Origin: Centropus unirufus
Lineage: Eukaryota > Chordata > Aves > Cuculiformes > Centropidae
Length of the DNA: 64,000 nt
Direction of reading: 5' to 3'
Assembly (NCBI GenBank): GCA_013397695.1
Contig: VYZI01000422.1
Location: forward strand, 384,352 to 448,351
The notes below the pieces were generated by a model that saw only the letters and a program-made list of their open reading frames with translations, was not told the origin of the DNA and ran no database searches. Shown piece by piece: positions 1 to 12,200 of this stretch. The translations under genes and the position numbers were made by a program. Positions within the stretch are counted from its first letter, which is position 1. The number at the start of each line of letters is the position of its first letter.

Positions 1-260
1 GCGGCCGGGGATGCAGCTGGGGCGCGGCTGGTGCCCCCCGCGCTGCTCCGCGCCGCGCCCTGCGGGGCGCCATGGCTGCGGCCGGAGGGGAGGCGCTGTC
101 CCGGGATGAGCTCCGGAAAAGGCTCTACCAGGCGTTCAAGGAGCGGGGCGTGCTGGACACGCTCAAGGTGTGTTTGGGATTCCAGCGGGAGCCGCAGGTC
201 CCTGGCTGGACGTGGAGCGCCGCCAAGGGCCGCCCAATGGCTCTCCCCAAAATGCAGCTT
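1..260. promoter_or_regulatory. OFD1: CpG-rich 5' end of OFD1
   Basis: The first roughly 260 bases are dense in CG dinucleotides and G+C, then the sequence turns AT-rich. This is the 3' part of a CpG island around the OFD1 start; the core promoter and transcription start are probably left of the window or in the first few bases. In mammals OFD1 shares a bidirectional promoter with TRAPPC2, but that side is not visible here. No TATA box is seen in the 71 bases before the start codon. Confidence 0.7.
72..167 (+). CDS. OFD1: OFD1 exon 1 (residues 1-32)
   Basis: It encodes the amino terminus, with the conserved stretch RDELRKRLYQAFKERGVLD just before the LisH region. The human protein begins with a different, slightly longer leader before SQDELRKKLYQTF. 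It ends in phase 0 at the donor gtgtgt. The open frame continues into the intron to 371, but that part has no similarity to OFD1 and is read-through. Confidence 0.93.
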
Positions 261-3200
261 TTTCCAGCCCGTGTTCAGCTTTTTTTTCCCTTTGTCAGGT
301 GCGAGGTTCTTGCTAAGCAGAAATGGTGTTCGCTTTGGATCAGTTGTAACGCCTTCCTCGGGAAGGTTTAAAGGCTGTGTCGGGTCTCTGAAAATTTCCA
401 TGCTTGAGGAAAAAAAAAAGCAGGGAAGAGAGGAATAAATGAAAATACGGGATTGGAAGGGATCTCTTGGATCACAGAGTCTGTTTATCACCTACTATAA
501 GCACACTTTCTACATTATCCTCCTAAAATCTTTTCCAGTTCTCTTAGAACTCTTTAGGGGTGTTTTCTCCCCGGCTGCTCTTTGAGGAGAATGTTTCAGA
601 ATATGGCTGTGTTCGGGAGTGCAGCTTTCTTCTGACTTGTAGCCTGGCTTTATTTATGGTTGCCCTGGCCTCTTTCCTGATGCACAAAGGATGTTTCAGC
701 TGAGGTAGCTCCTCCTGATGAGTTTATAGGCAGCACTCGTACCTCTTCCTCAGTATTCTGTTCTCACAGTGCTAAGAAAGTCAAGGAGCAGGGGTCTCCT
801 TGCTGGTCACCCCAGTAGCCCTCTGCATCACTCTGGAGCCTTTCCCCTCTTTTTTAAATGGTTGTTTCATGGTTGTTTCGGGCTTTCTAGGCAAAGGTTA
901 CAGTGGTACTAATGTTTATGGGAATGTCTGTGGAAGGCTGCGTATCTCTTTTTGAGGCATGCTACATTTGTAGTCCCTAGTTATTATTTGATTGGCACAT
1001 CCACATCTTGCTTTTTCCAAATGTCAAATCCTTTGTGGTACAGCCAAAAATTTATATCAGCCTTAAATGCTAAACTTGCATTTCTGTATTTCATGCAGTT
1101 TTGCTAGTCTTTAAACACAAGTAATTTCTTTAATGACATTGTCATATTTCTGTACTTCTGTACACATCTTCCCATCATTGGCAGATTTTTTTTCGTCCTT
1201 GCTTCTTTCGTCAAATTGAGTGAAGCTGTAGATCTTGATTTTTTAAAATTATTATTTATTTTTTTATTTTTAGGAATACATGAGCTTATGACCAAGAATT
1301 CCCTGTTCAGGGTAACATGTTTCTCCCTCAGTAATTTCCATACCAATCTCGCAATGCTTGAACCATTTCTTGTCTTGTTTGATGTAGTAGTGGAATGTCA
1401 GTTGGCATGCTGTTTAACCCCATTTTCCTGCTACATTTTCCTTGTCTAGAAGATTATATGTAGGATTACAGATTTAATAGGTTTTCTGAGCTGTAGAATT
1501 AATACAGTTGGGTTTCTTGTGGATTCCTATGGATTTCTTATGGATTCTTGTGGATTATGCTTTCTAATGAGAATGTGCTCGCCTTCTTGTGGTCTTATGT
1601 TACTCTGCTGGTAAGAGGTAGAGTGGATCTGGAGCTACAGGTATGCTGAATGGCCAATGTGTAACAGTTTCTGGATTCCTTTCCCATGGTAGGGATGACA
1701 ATTTAGCCCAGGGTTTTCCACCTGCTCTTTATGATAAGTTGTATAAGACACTGTGTCTTGGTTGGTTTTGAGATGTCTTCTCTATCAGTTGAAACTGGAC
1801 AAGTTCAGAAGCTAATGAGGAAACCAATTTTTGATAGTGTTCTTTGTTCCTCTCTATTGCGAGCTAAATTTATGTAGAAAGCTATGCTAAAAGATTAAGC
1901 TAGCCTCATCTAGCTTTGTTGAGGTTTGGTAAGTATTTTGTCCCATTTTTGCTTGCATACTACAACTTCAATCAACTTTATTATACCTGCTGTTGTAAGC
2001 TTTTAGCACTATTTCTGTTGTGATCTTTTAGAGTGCTATAAACAATTCATATAAGTATATAATGAAAATTATTACCACTTCCTTTTACAGGTGGGGAACA
2101 TTCTGGTTTTAGTTACTTTTTATCGTAACTCACAGAATGCAAATCAACAATAAAAAATATAGTTTTAATTATTAACGCCTATAGGCCTTTTGGATTAGTA
2201 CACTTTTGCTTCCCTACACAATAATCAATATTAAAGACATTGAATTTCCTGTTTATTTTCCCATCTGTTTTTGTGGTGGCTTCAGGAGCTTCTTGATATG
2301 AGACTCAGAAGAGGACTAGGGAGTTTTCCAACAGTGCCTGAAACTGCAGCCACATCAGGCAGGCTTTGTTTAACTCGGAGAGAAGAACAGGAAGGCAGTG
2401 ATTCTAAGCTGGGAATGCTTGAGTGTTTATGCGAGTTCTTGACTGAGAACAATACTTCTTTTCAGTCCTACATTTTATACGTCTTGAGGGAAAGTCCAGA
2501 ATCACTGTAGCCACTGTTAGAGTGTTTTGAAGAAAGGCACAATGTCCCAAGCCCTCTTTTAAATGCTGCTCAATTTATTCTGTGCATTTTTGTTATGTAG
2601 GTTGTAATAGAACATATACAAGTAAACTGAGACTCCCTGTGAATTTTGAAAAATAAAACCTCATATTGAATAATACGTGAACTTAACATGTAATGACTTT
2701 TCTGCATCAGACACAGCTCCGAAACCAGCTAATCCACGAACTAATGCACCCGATTTTGAGTGGAAAACTTCAGCCACAGGCTGTTCCAAGTGATGACAGT
2801 TCACTTTTGGTCGCCGCTTCCAACAGCCTGGTTGCAGATCATCTACAGAGATGTGGCTATGAGTATTCACTTTCTGTCTTCTTTCCAGAAAGTGGACTGG
2901 AGAAGAAGAAGGTAAGTTCAACTGTTTACCCCTTTTAAAACTTCCAGGCGCTTTGCTCTATGGGTGTTGTAATATTCCAGTAGAGTTGAAAAAAAAATCC
3001 CCTTTTGTGGTTGTGAGATAGAAGTACAGCTTCTGATCATCTCCATAAAAGATATCATAATTCAGGGCCGTTTTCATGAATGTTTTACATTGTCCATAAG
3101 CTGATGATGCTGTTCTGGGAAGACAGCACAAGCCTCTGACCGCTGCACTTGCTTCACCCATAGCCATAGCCTGGCTGTGTGGCAGATGACTTGAGGAATG

Positions 3201-6200
3201 GATCCTGATTAAAGTTAGCCTCTTGTTTGAACGATCAGTTCCCTGAAAGTGTGGTTGATGGTCAGTTTAAGCTGGTCTAACTACAAGCTGCGGCTGATAA
3301 AGGCAGTGCTTGTCCTCTCTTTGTTTCTCCTTTATGAATATGTAATAGGGTGAAGTTGTTTCTAGCTTAAAATTAATTTTTTGACCTGGTGAGTTAGTCA
3401 TCTTTTGGGTTAGTGCGCTCATCTAATTTGAGTGTTAATTTAGAAAAGCGATGAGGAAAGTAGCAAGAGCATGTATCCAGGGTGAGGAGGAAACAAAATT
3501 ATCTCTTTTCACAGCTTCAGCTGATAATGACACTGCATGCTAGCGCCTGTGTGTCTTGGGTAGTGAAGATAGGTAAACGTAGTATTAGAATGGCAAGCCT
3601 CTGAAAATGGTTTTGCAAGGTGAAACAGATCTTTCTCGAATGGAACCATTCTACAGCTGTAAAATAGTGCCTACTGCCTATTTAAAATTATTTTAAATTA
3701 GATAATCTTTTCTAACTTGCTGTTTTTCCCCAAAGCTTTGGACTATGCAGGATCTTCTTCAATTGATGAGGATCAATCCAAAATCCAGTCTTTACAAATC
3801 TCTGGTAAAGTCATTTTGATTTTAAAAATAAACTTAAAATTTCGATTGTGATTAAATAGACTGGCTAAACTGTCTTTTATTTCCTTACAGACTTCAGGAA
3901 CTCAGAAGGAAAATAAAGGTACAAGATGCTTATTAGACAGGGGTAATTGTGGCAGCTTCATTTTCATTGAGATGCGAGCAATTGAAATTCAAATATCTTG
4001 AGTGTATGTTGGTATGGAATAATATGGATTCAGTCAGATTTTGAAGCTTGCAGTGCACCAGCAGGATTAATATTATATTCCAGAATTATCTGAGTCCTAT
4101 TTGTGGTATGGATTAGAAGTTAACATTCACCTACAAAATAAATGACTTGAACATTAGAAATTTGAAAAATATCTCTAATCGGGTATTAAATGTCAGTGCT
4201 TCCTAGAAGCTTTTCACTCTGACTTTGGCAAATTCAGATTTTAGTTTGTGTTTATAACTGACTATTAGTTGCATAACGTACTTCAAAAACTAGTCAAAAA
4301 TAGGATTTTTCATTGTTTTATGTAAGGAATAATTCCTATGTCTGCATGATGAAACCTCGTTATGTTGTATAGTGTGAAGTAGCTTGGTCTTCAGAAACTC
4401 CTGTTGCCTAATGACCTCAGAATTAAAGTAGTAATAATCTGCTGTCTCAAATTACCTAGGAAGTCAAAGAGACGTGGATGGAAGGAAAAGCTGCTAAAGG
4501 ACAGCTTTTGCAGAATGAGGTGGACTGGATTATGCTTATTAATACAATCTTAGGAGTTTACCCTTATTGATTTTTAGTTAAATACTTGGTTCTTCTGTAA
4601 ATCCACTAAGTTTTCTTGTACAGTGAAAATGACTTCATTAATTACAGGCTCAAGTTCAGTTTTGGTATGAAAACACCTGACTAAAGTATTGGATCTTGAC
4701 AGGTTTTCTGATGCAGATTTTAATCGGGCTTACAGAGCATCATCTAAGTAGGGAAACTCATGACACAGAAACTCAGACAACCTCCGTGCCTGCTTACAGA
4801 GAATCTCTTGGTAAGTTCAACCTCTGCAAGCCAGTTTCCCTGCAGAATTTTTGTCTTGGTAAACGGTATGGATTTATAAATTTTAAGAATTATTTTAATT
4901 CATCACTTACTCAAATGCAACCTCAAGTAATAATAAGTAAAGGTCATACCTATCACTAGTACATTGACTTTCTAACCTTTCTTAGAATAAGGCCAAAGTC
5001 CTCTTATGGTTCTTTTCTACATCCCTCATGTTTTCTTAGGCATTTCGCTAAACGCCATAACATCTTGGATGGGCTGTAAATGTTATGTGCTGAAATACGC
5101 CCTGGGAAACATAATTGTAAATGGGTGCCTTGCTTCTCTTTTTGTGATAGTGTTTCAGTGAAACTTAGGCACATAGTGGGAGCCCTTGAATTACAACATG
5201 CATGCTGTTAGTAATACAAAACCCTAGAAGTTGCATGCAGAAGCGAATTCTTGTCCATCCATGGCAAAAAAAAAGGATGAATGACTAAAATACCACAAGT
5301 AGTGTCTAAACAGATAAGTGGCTCCTCCTGGGGATAGGTTGAGTGACACAGAGCTGATAAACGGTGTTTCTGTGCTGCCTCTGCTTTTAGCACACAGGTC
5401 CTTCTCTAACAGTGCTGTTTAGGTAAACTAAGGAACTTCCTACATCTTTGGTAGGAAAACTGTGGTGGCTGTTTTTAAATTGTGATGGCTATGTTGCTCT
5501 TTTTCTAGCTGAGAAGCTTCAGCTGATTGATGAACAGTTTGCAGGCTCATATCCCCAGCACCAGAAATATGAATCTTTAAAAGTAAAACTTCATGAATAT
5601 AGAAAAGAAATAGAGAATCAGCTTCAAGAAGAAATGCGTCAAAAGGTATAACTCCGGTCATTGAAATGTTTGCTCTGCTTAGTTACACTATTTATTTTCT
5701 TTCCCAGTTAAGATTTTGAAGCTTGAATTTCAATATAATGCGCAGCAACTGAGAAGCATGAATTGCCTGTGCAGCTTGACAGATAGTAGAGTTAATATTT
5801 AATACTGATGGGAATTTGCATGCTATTTCAATACATTGCACAGAAACATGTAACACAATATTTTGAATTATTTATATTTATTTTTTTCTTCCTACTGTTG
5901 AAGACCTCTCTTTTAGAGATTTTTCCTTCATTTTGGGAACAAAATTAGGATTTTTTTTGGTCACATAACCTGTCAATAATCGTTACGTCAAAATTGAGCA
6001 GAGGGAATATACCGCAATTCATTGAAATATGGATTTCTTTCTATTAATTTCTAACAAGATCAACAGCTTATTTGGAGAGAAAAAAAATACATATATGTAA
6101 ATTACAAATATGTTTTTCCATTAATTTCTGTCAAGATCAATAGTTTATGTGCATATAAAAATGGTAAGCTGATAATCAGTTACAGTTCTTAGGCACACTT

Positions 6201-9200
6201 TTAAAGGCAATCTCTTGCATATAAACTGAAGAAATCAGTTTAGTCCCGTTTATTCAGCTAGGCAAGTAGAAGTACAGAGTGTTAAAACTGCCAATGTATT
6301 TTACCTTCACTTTTTATTTAGTCTTTATTGCGCCATAGGCACTGTCTTTTTTAGTATGTAAAACATGTTAATTCACGTGTTGTTAGGTTTGTCTCAATTT
6401 AAGCAAAGCAGTTGCAACAAAGGAGATTGGAATCTTCGCCAGTTATAAATCACTTCTAAATCCAATAAACTTTAGACGGATTCCTTAGCAGTGTGGCATG
6501 AATGTAACTCCTTTCTGACCCCATTTGTCTGTTTGCAAATGATGCTGTACTGTCTCACTGCTTCTTCAATTCTTCACAAAATTTATGCCCACAGACCTGA
6601 ATTCCTTCATCAGACATCCCTGTTGTTCTTTTTCCGTTCTGTTTAACCTCTTTGTTTTCACCAGTCTCACAATATTTCTATTGTTCTCTTTTTATTCTAT
6701 TTTCTCATTTTTTCTCATTTTTCTCTTGTATGCTTGTTTTCCATTTTCTTCCACATTCTTATGACAATCCTTCCTAACCCCATTTGTTCTTGCATGTATT
6801 GCCCTTCACACATTGCGTGGAGGCGTGTGACAATTCTTCTGTGCAGTTGCAAGATAAATACTTTGCTGTTTGTATGCATTTTCTTCTGTTTGCAGTTGTG
6901 CTAAGAAGCCTGTTATTCGGGACTCCCATTTCTGTCACCCTCTTTATGTGTAGTTACACAGTCTGCATTTTTTTATATGTTCACTTTATTTTTTTTTTTT
7001 GTGTTACAATGAATTTTCTGTTGTCCTCAAGTGATTCAGGATGGCTCTGTGACTGTGGTTCCTTGAATCACCGGTCAGAAGGGGTCCTTAGGGAAAGAAG
7101 CAAGAATGAGACAGTGTCAGAGGAGGAATTAAGGAGTGTGGCCATTCCTTCATGCAAGCAGAGTATCGCTCCTGCAGTGTTTTTCTTCATCAGTCTCAGT
7201 TTTGCTTTTGTCTAAAACTATTAGTTTCCTGTAAGATCTACTTATGTGAGACATGCAAATGCCATGTGCTGCTAAAGTGCTTTTATCACAGTAATTTAAT
7301 TTCACTGAACTGTGATGTATTTCCTAACCGGGAATTCTAGGTGAAATTTAGAATTGTCTGTCTGAGGAAGGATTATCTTTATCAATTTAAAGATGATCCT
7401 ACTTAACCTTCTCTTCCTTCTTTATGTAAAAGCTCGAACATTTTAAGGAAGTGGAAATAGCAAAGATTAAAATGGAGGAGAAGGCACAGACCCAGAAAGA
7501 GATCTCTGAGCTACGCCATGAGCTAGAGAGGACCCATCAAGCAAAGTCTGAAGCCTTGATTTCTCGTGAAAAGAATGCTATTGAGAGGCTTCAAAAGCAA
7601 CAAGAGGTGAAGTTCCAAATATTTTTGATTAACGTAGAATAAAATTATTTAGCAAGTTGATTAAACTGCTCTTTTATCTTTGGGAGATTTACCTTCAGAT
7701 CTTACTTGGATTATAACTTTAGGCCCAGGAAATATGGTTTAACAAACTCCTCTTTTGCATCAGGAACAGCAGCTAAGTCTTTCAGCACTATGAAATGCAT
7801 ATGACTTGCAAACTTGGTATCAGCACCTCTAAGGCGAAATTGTAATTTTCCTCGTAGGCACTTATTATTTTTTTGGAGAAAAAAAATACCTTATGTGCTT
7901 AAGGACAAAAAAAGCTATTTTTTATGAATAAAAAGATATGTGACCTTTGGAATTAGCATTTTCATCACTTGGAGAATTCCTTTTACCATTTGTTTGATTT
8001 CTATAAGTTAAACTGCAAAATCTGAAAGACTACTAGTTGACTCAGTTTCGTTTTCAAATCTTGTTTTATCAGGGATTTTTGACATTTATTTTTTCAATTT
8101 TGTTTTTATGAAGAACATAGAAAACAGTTGTTTATTTTAAAAATTCATGTGCTTGAACCTGTTTATTCTGAATGCTTTAAGTAGTAGATTCCTATGTAAT
8201 GGAAAAATAACACTAATATTTTGTGATTCAGATAGAAGCAAAAGAAGTATATGCTCAGAGACAAAGTCTACTGAAAGATATTGAATTCATCAGGACCAGA
8301 GAGGCAGAACTGAAGCAAAGAATTGAGGCATTTGAAATGTAAGTTGCTGAAGGGCACATCCAATGCTCAAGGATGCATTTGTCCTTTTTCTGGAAGGCGT
8401 GCTTCCAGATGTTGCTCCTTCTATGATGTTGAAATAGCTTATATATCCCAGAAGTTGTGTCTTCCATTTTGAGCAGTATCGTATACTGCCTCTGTTTGCA
8501 AGGAAGTCCCATGAAAAAAGGAGTTTGGGGTTTTTTTCTCTTCCTCTTCATCCAGCCAAAATAGAGTGTCATAACTTTGGAGTCAACCAACTGGATATTT
8601 ACTTTGAAGTGCTAAAATCAAAAATAATTAAAATAATAATANGCAAGACAGGTAATCCAAACACTCATGAGGTATGTGTATCGTGTTTAGCTTCCTTAGT
8701 CCTGGGGGGTTTTTGTGTTTCACTTGTCCTTGGTAACATCAGTTTTCTTTAGTTAAATAATAAAATAACTAAACCTTTTTGGCCAGGTTTTCAGTACTAC
8801 CTAATATCATTTACTCTGTTATCCATTTTTAATAGCAAGATGAGACATGAGTATCCCACTAAGAAAAACTTGTTCTTTTTTTTAGGAAGCCAGCAGAGGG
8901 TGCTGATAGTGTAGTATGTTCAGCACTGTCTCCTCTGAAGGCTTTCTGGTGTGGGAAACTGAGCCAGGGTTAACGTGGGATACCTGCTTCGTTAATTGGT
9001 ACTGGATATAAAATAGAGAAGTTCAGTTTGTGTCACATCTTCTGTCCTTCATGAATTACTATGACAGATCTAAATTGCTACAAAGAAGCGTATTACCTTT
9101 TGATGTCTCTAAATGTTATATTAAAAAAACCCAAACCCTAGTTTTTTTTGCTTTATGACTGGTATATTTGTCGGTATTCCAGCACTCAGAAACTTCAGGA

Positions 9201-12200
9201 AGAGAAAAATAAAGCTATTGATGATGCACTTCGTCGTCGGGAAGTTGCTGTGAAGAACATAGAGGAAACATATGACCAAAAGCTTAAGGCAGAACTCTTA
9301 AAGTAAATTTTTCTTTTGTCTCTAATAGGACACATATTACTTCCTATGAAAACAGAATAATTTGTTTAGAAAAGGGTAGCAAAGCAAGGACTTTGAAATT
9401 ATGCACTCATGGTTTGAATTCTGTACATTATTGCTTAGCTCTTCACTAGAGAAAGAATATTCTGTCAAGTTCAGAGAAAGCTTGCTATAGAAAATGATGA
9501 TTTAGGTTATATTATTGTTGTAGTTTTAATTTAATTCTGTGTGGTTATTTGAGAAAGAGATGTGACATTAGTTGCATGTTTAGACAAGAGAATGTGAAAC
9601 AGTATTGGTTACTTCCTTTGACCACCATGAAAAGTCCTGACCATTTTACAAATGCACAAAAAGCATGGAGTTGAATCAAGTATTAAAGAAATGTTAGAGA
9701 TTTCTTGGAAAAAAGGGTGAAGCACTCTAGCTCAACGTACAGACAAATTGGCTCCTACCTTAAGCGTTCCGTTTTTGGAGAGGGGTTCTTTGTTGTCTAT
9801 CACCCTCTCCTATTGAATACCATCTGCTTGAACATGGTTTCAAAGAATTTACGTAGAAATGCTCTTTGAAAGCATAAGGCATCATCAGTGATGGCTTTGG
9901 AGGTGTTGCAGTGCGTGTACCCTAACTGTGCTACTGTGTTTTCCTGGAATGCCTTACGCAATGGATGTGTTCCGTGATGTTTCAATGCAAGCAGGTCTCT
10001 TGGTAGGTTTTTGTTCATGCATATCTAACGGCATGAAACAGCAGTTTCGGTCAGGCAGTTAAACCAAATGACCGATACATCATTACTCTTTATTGCCAGC
10101 CAATGAAAAGTAGCTGTGTTAGTATGTTTTTCCTTAAGTTACAGAGGAAAAAATTACTGGGAGGGCAGGGTGACATTAGCACAGGCCATCCAGGGCTGTG
10201 GTGGAATATGGATACTTTGAGGTTTTCAAGACTTGGCTAGGAAGAACACAGCTGACCTGCCCTAGAGCTGGTGGTAGTCTTGCTTTTTGAGCAGGTGATT
10301 GAGCAACAGGATTGACAGGGCTCTTTCCAACTACTTCAGAGGTTCTGTGAAAACTACTTTTGTCAATAAATAATTGTGTGATTATAATTTAGACTGGAAA
10401 AGACTGGAGTTTACACAAATACACATGCATGAGCACACACACATACTTTGGGAATAAATATTTGTTTTTACTTCTAGATATCAGCTTGAATTAAAAGATG
10501 AGTACATAGCCAGAACCAATAAAGTTACTGAAGATGAGAAAAAAAATAAAGGTAACCATCCCTCTGAGATTAATAAAGTGGCTTTTTATCTCTACAGCTT
10601 TTACTGACATGTTTTAGAATGCTGTTGTTACTGGACAGTCACAGTGTTTGGTAACAGTGGTAGAAGTGACAGAAAACCCATCAAAACCTGCAACCTGTGA
10701 CAGGTCAGGAACTCCCGGCAGTTCAGGAAGTGAAGACTGTGAGCTGGTCCTTTGCACAGAGGCTGCAAAGCATTTTCCTTTTCCAATTTCCCATCTCCTT
10801 CTGAAGTCCTACTAGCTCATTCACTCTCTGATTGAACTCTGGTACAGCCTGGTGCCAGACCCTTGAATAGCTGCCAATTTCTACGTTTATTGTGCACAAG
10901 ATGTTTAGTTGGGGCTTGAGGATGAGAGCAGGGACAGATTAACATAGTTAAACTTTAAAGTTAGGGACATGTGAAAGAAATGATATATGGTGCATGTGTC
11001 TTTGATTCACTTAATTGTAAAGGAGTGTTTATACACATAAGTATACGCACACACAGTGTGATTTACTTAGTTCTGAAAGAGTGTGTATGACATTCAGTCA
11101 TTTTTATGTCTTGAATTAAATTGAATGTTCAGCTTAGCAGCTTAAACTGTTTTTTGTACGTTTTTTACTGTAATGCTCTACTAATATTAACATTGCATTT
11201 CTAATCCTCCCTGCAGAGCAAGCTAAGCTTTTGCATGAAGAAGCCATTGCTATTAATTCAAAGAAGGAGGAACTCAAGCAAGCTGTATCACGCACAAAAG
11301 AGCTTGAGGTAATGATAAACAAAGAAGCTGCATTCTAATTAGTGCTTTTGAGGTACATTTAAAAACACAAGAAAATGTGAAATAAAAATGACGTAAGTAG
11401 TACAGCAATTCATAAGCTTCTAAATTGTTCTTTGTTTGCAGCTGGATGTGGAGTCAGCGAAAGCCCAGGTTCTGTTGGTCAACAAACAAAACCAGTTGTT
11501 GACAGAAAAACTGAAAGAGGTATCAGACTACCCTTTGCTGAAAGAGGAGAAATTGGAACTCCAAGTGCAGAATAAACTACTTAGGCAACAGTTGGATGAG
11601 TTTCGCAGTGAGAACCAGCATCTTCGAGACAGTCAGTGTGAATGATTTAGTAATTTTCTTGTTTCTGTTTCCCTACAAGTATTGGTTTAGAAAGAAATCT
11701 TCATTGAAACGTAATACACTATTTGTATTGTTTACTTGTCGCTTATATTAAACCCCAACTAATGTTTGCGTAAAATGAAACAGTCCTTGACTCTATAAGT
11801 TTATTTTCTTTAATATATCTGTACTGTAGAAATTCTGATTTAAGTGGTAGCTATTGAATGAAGAACATACCTTTCACGCTTTGAAAAAAGCAGTGCAATA
11901 TTTCTAGCCATAGCAATAGTATGGTTAATAATGTTAAAAGAACGTTGCACTATTATTTTTAAGTGCTTGCCTGACTATAGTTACAAAATGCCAAGTATTT
12001 TTAATGTACATGTGAGATTAGGGGGAGTAGAGATGTACCTCCAGTTGAGTAAGGTGGGTATATGTCTTTTTCTTCCTGAACAGGGCATTCTGGGTCTAGC
12101 TCTTACCTGACTACACCAACAAAAATTTTGGTCCTTTGTAAAGGGAAGAAAAAACAACCCAAAGTACTTTATTCAAACAAATCCTCATTGTGTTCCAAAT

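Noticed and set aside
450..485. Short stretch (ggattggaagggatctcttg) like the reverse of a CR1 3' end
   Set aside because: Only about 35 bases resemble CR1 and the following sequence does not continue the match.
6784..7215. 143-codon plus-strand open frame with hydrophobic composition
   Set aside because: It lies wholly in OFD1 intron 6, is built from T-rich intronic sequence, has no splice partner in phase and no recognisable similarity.
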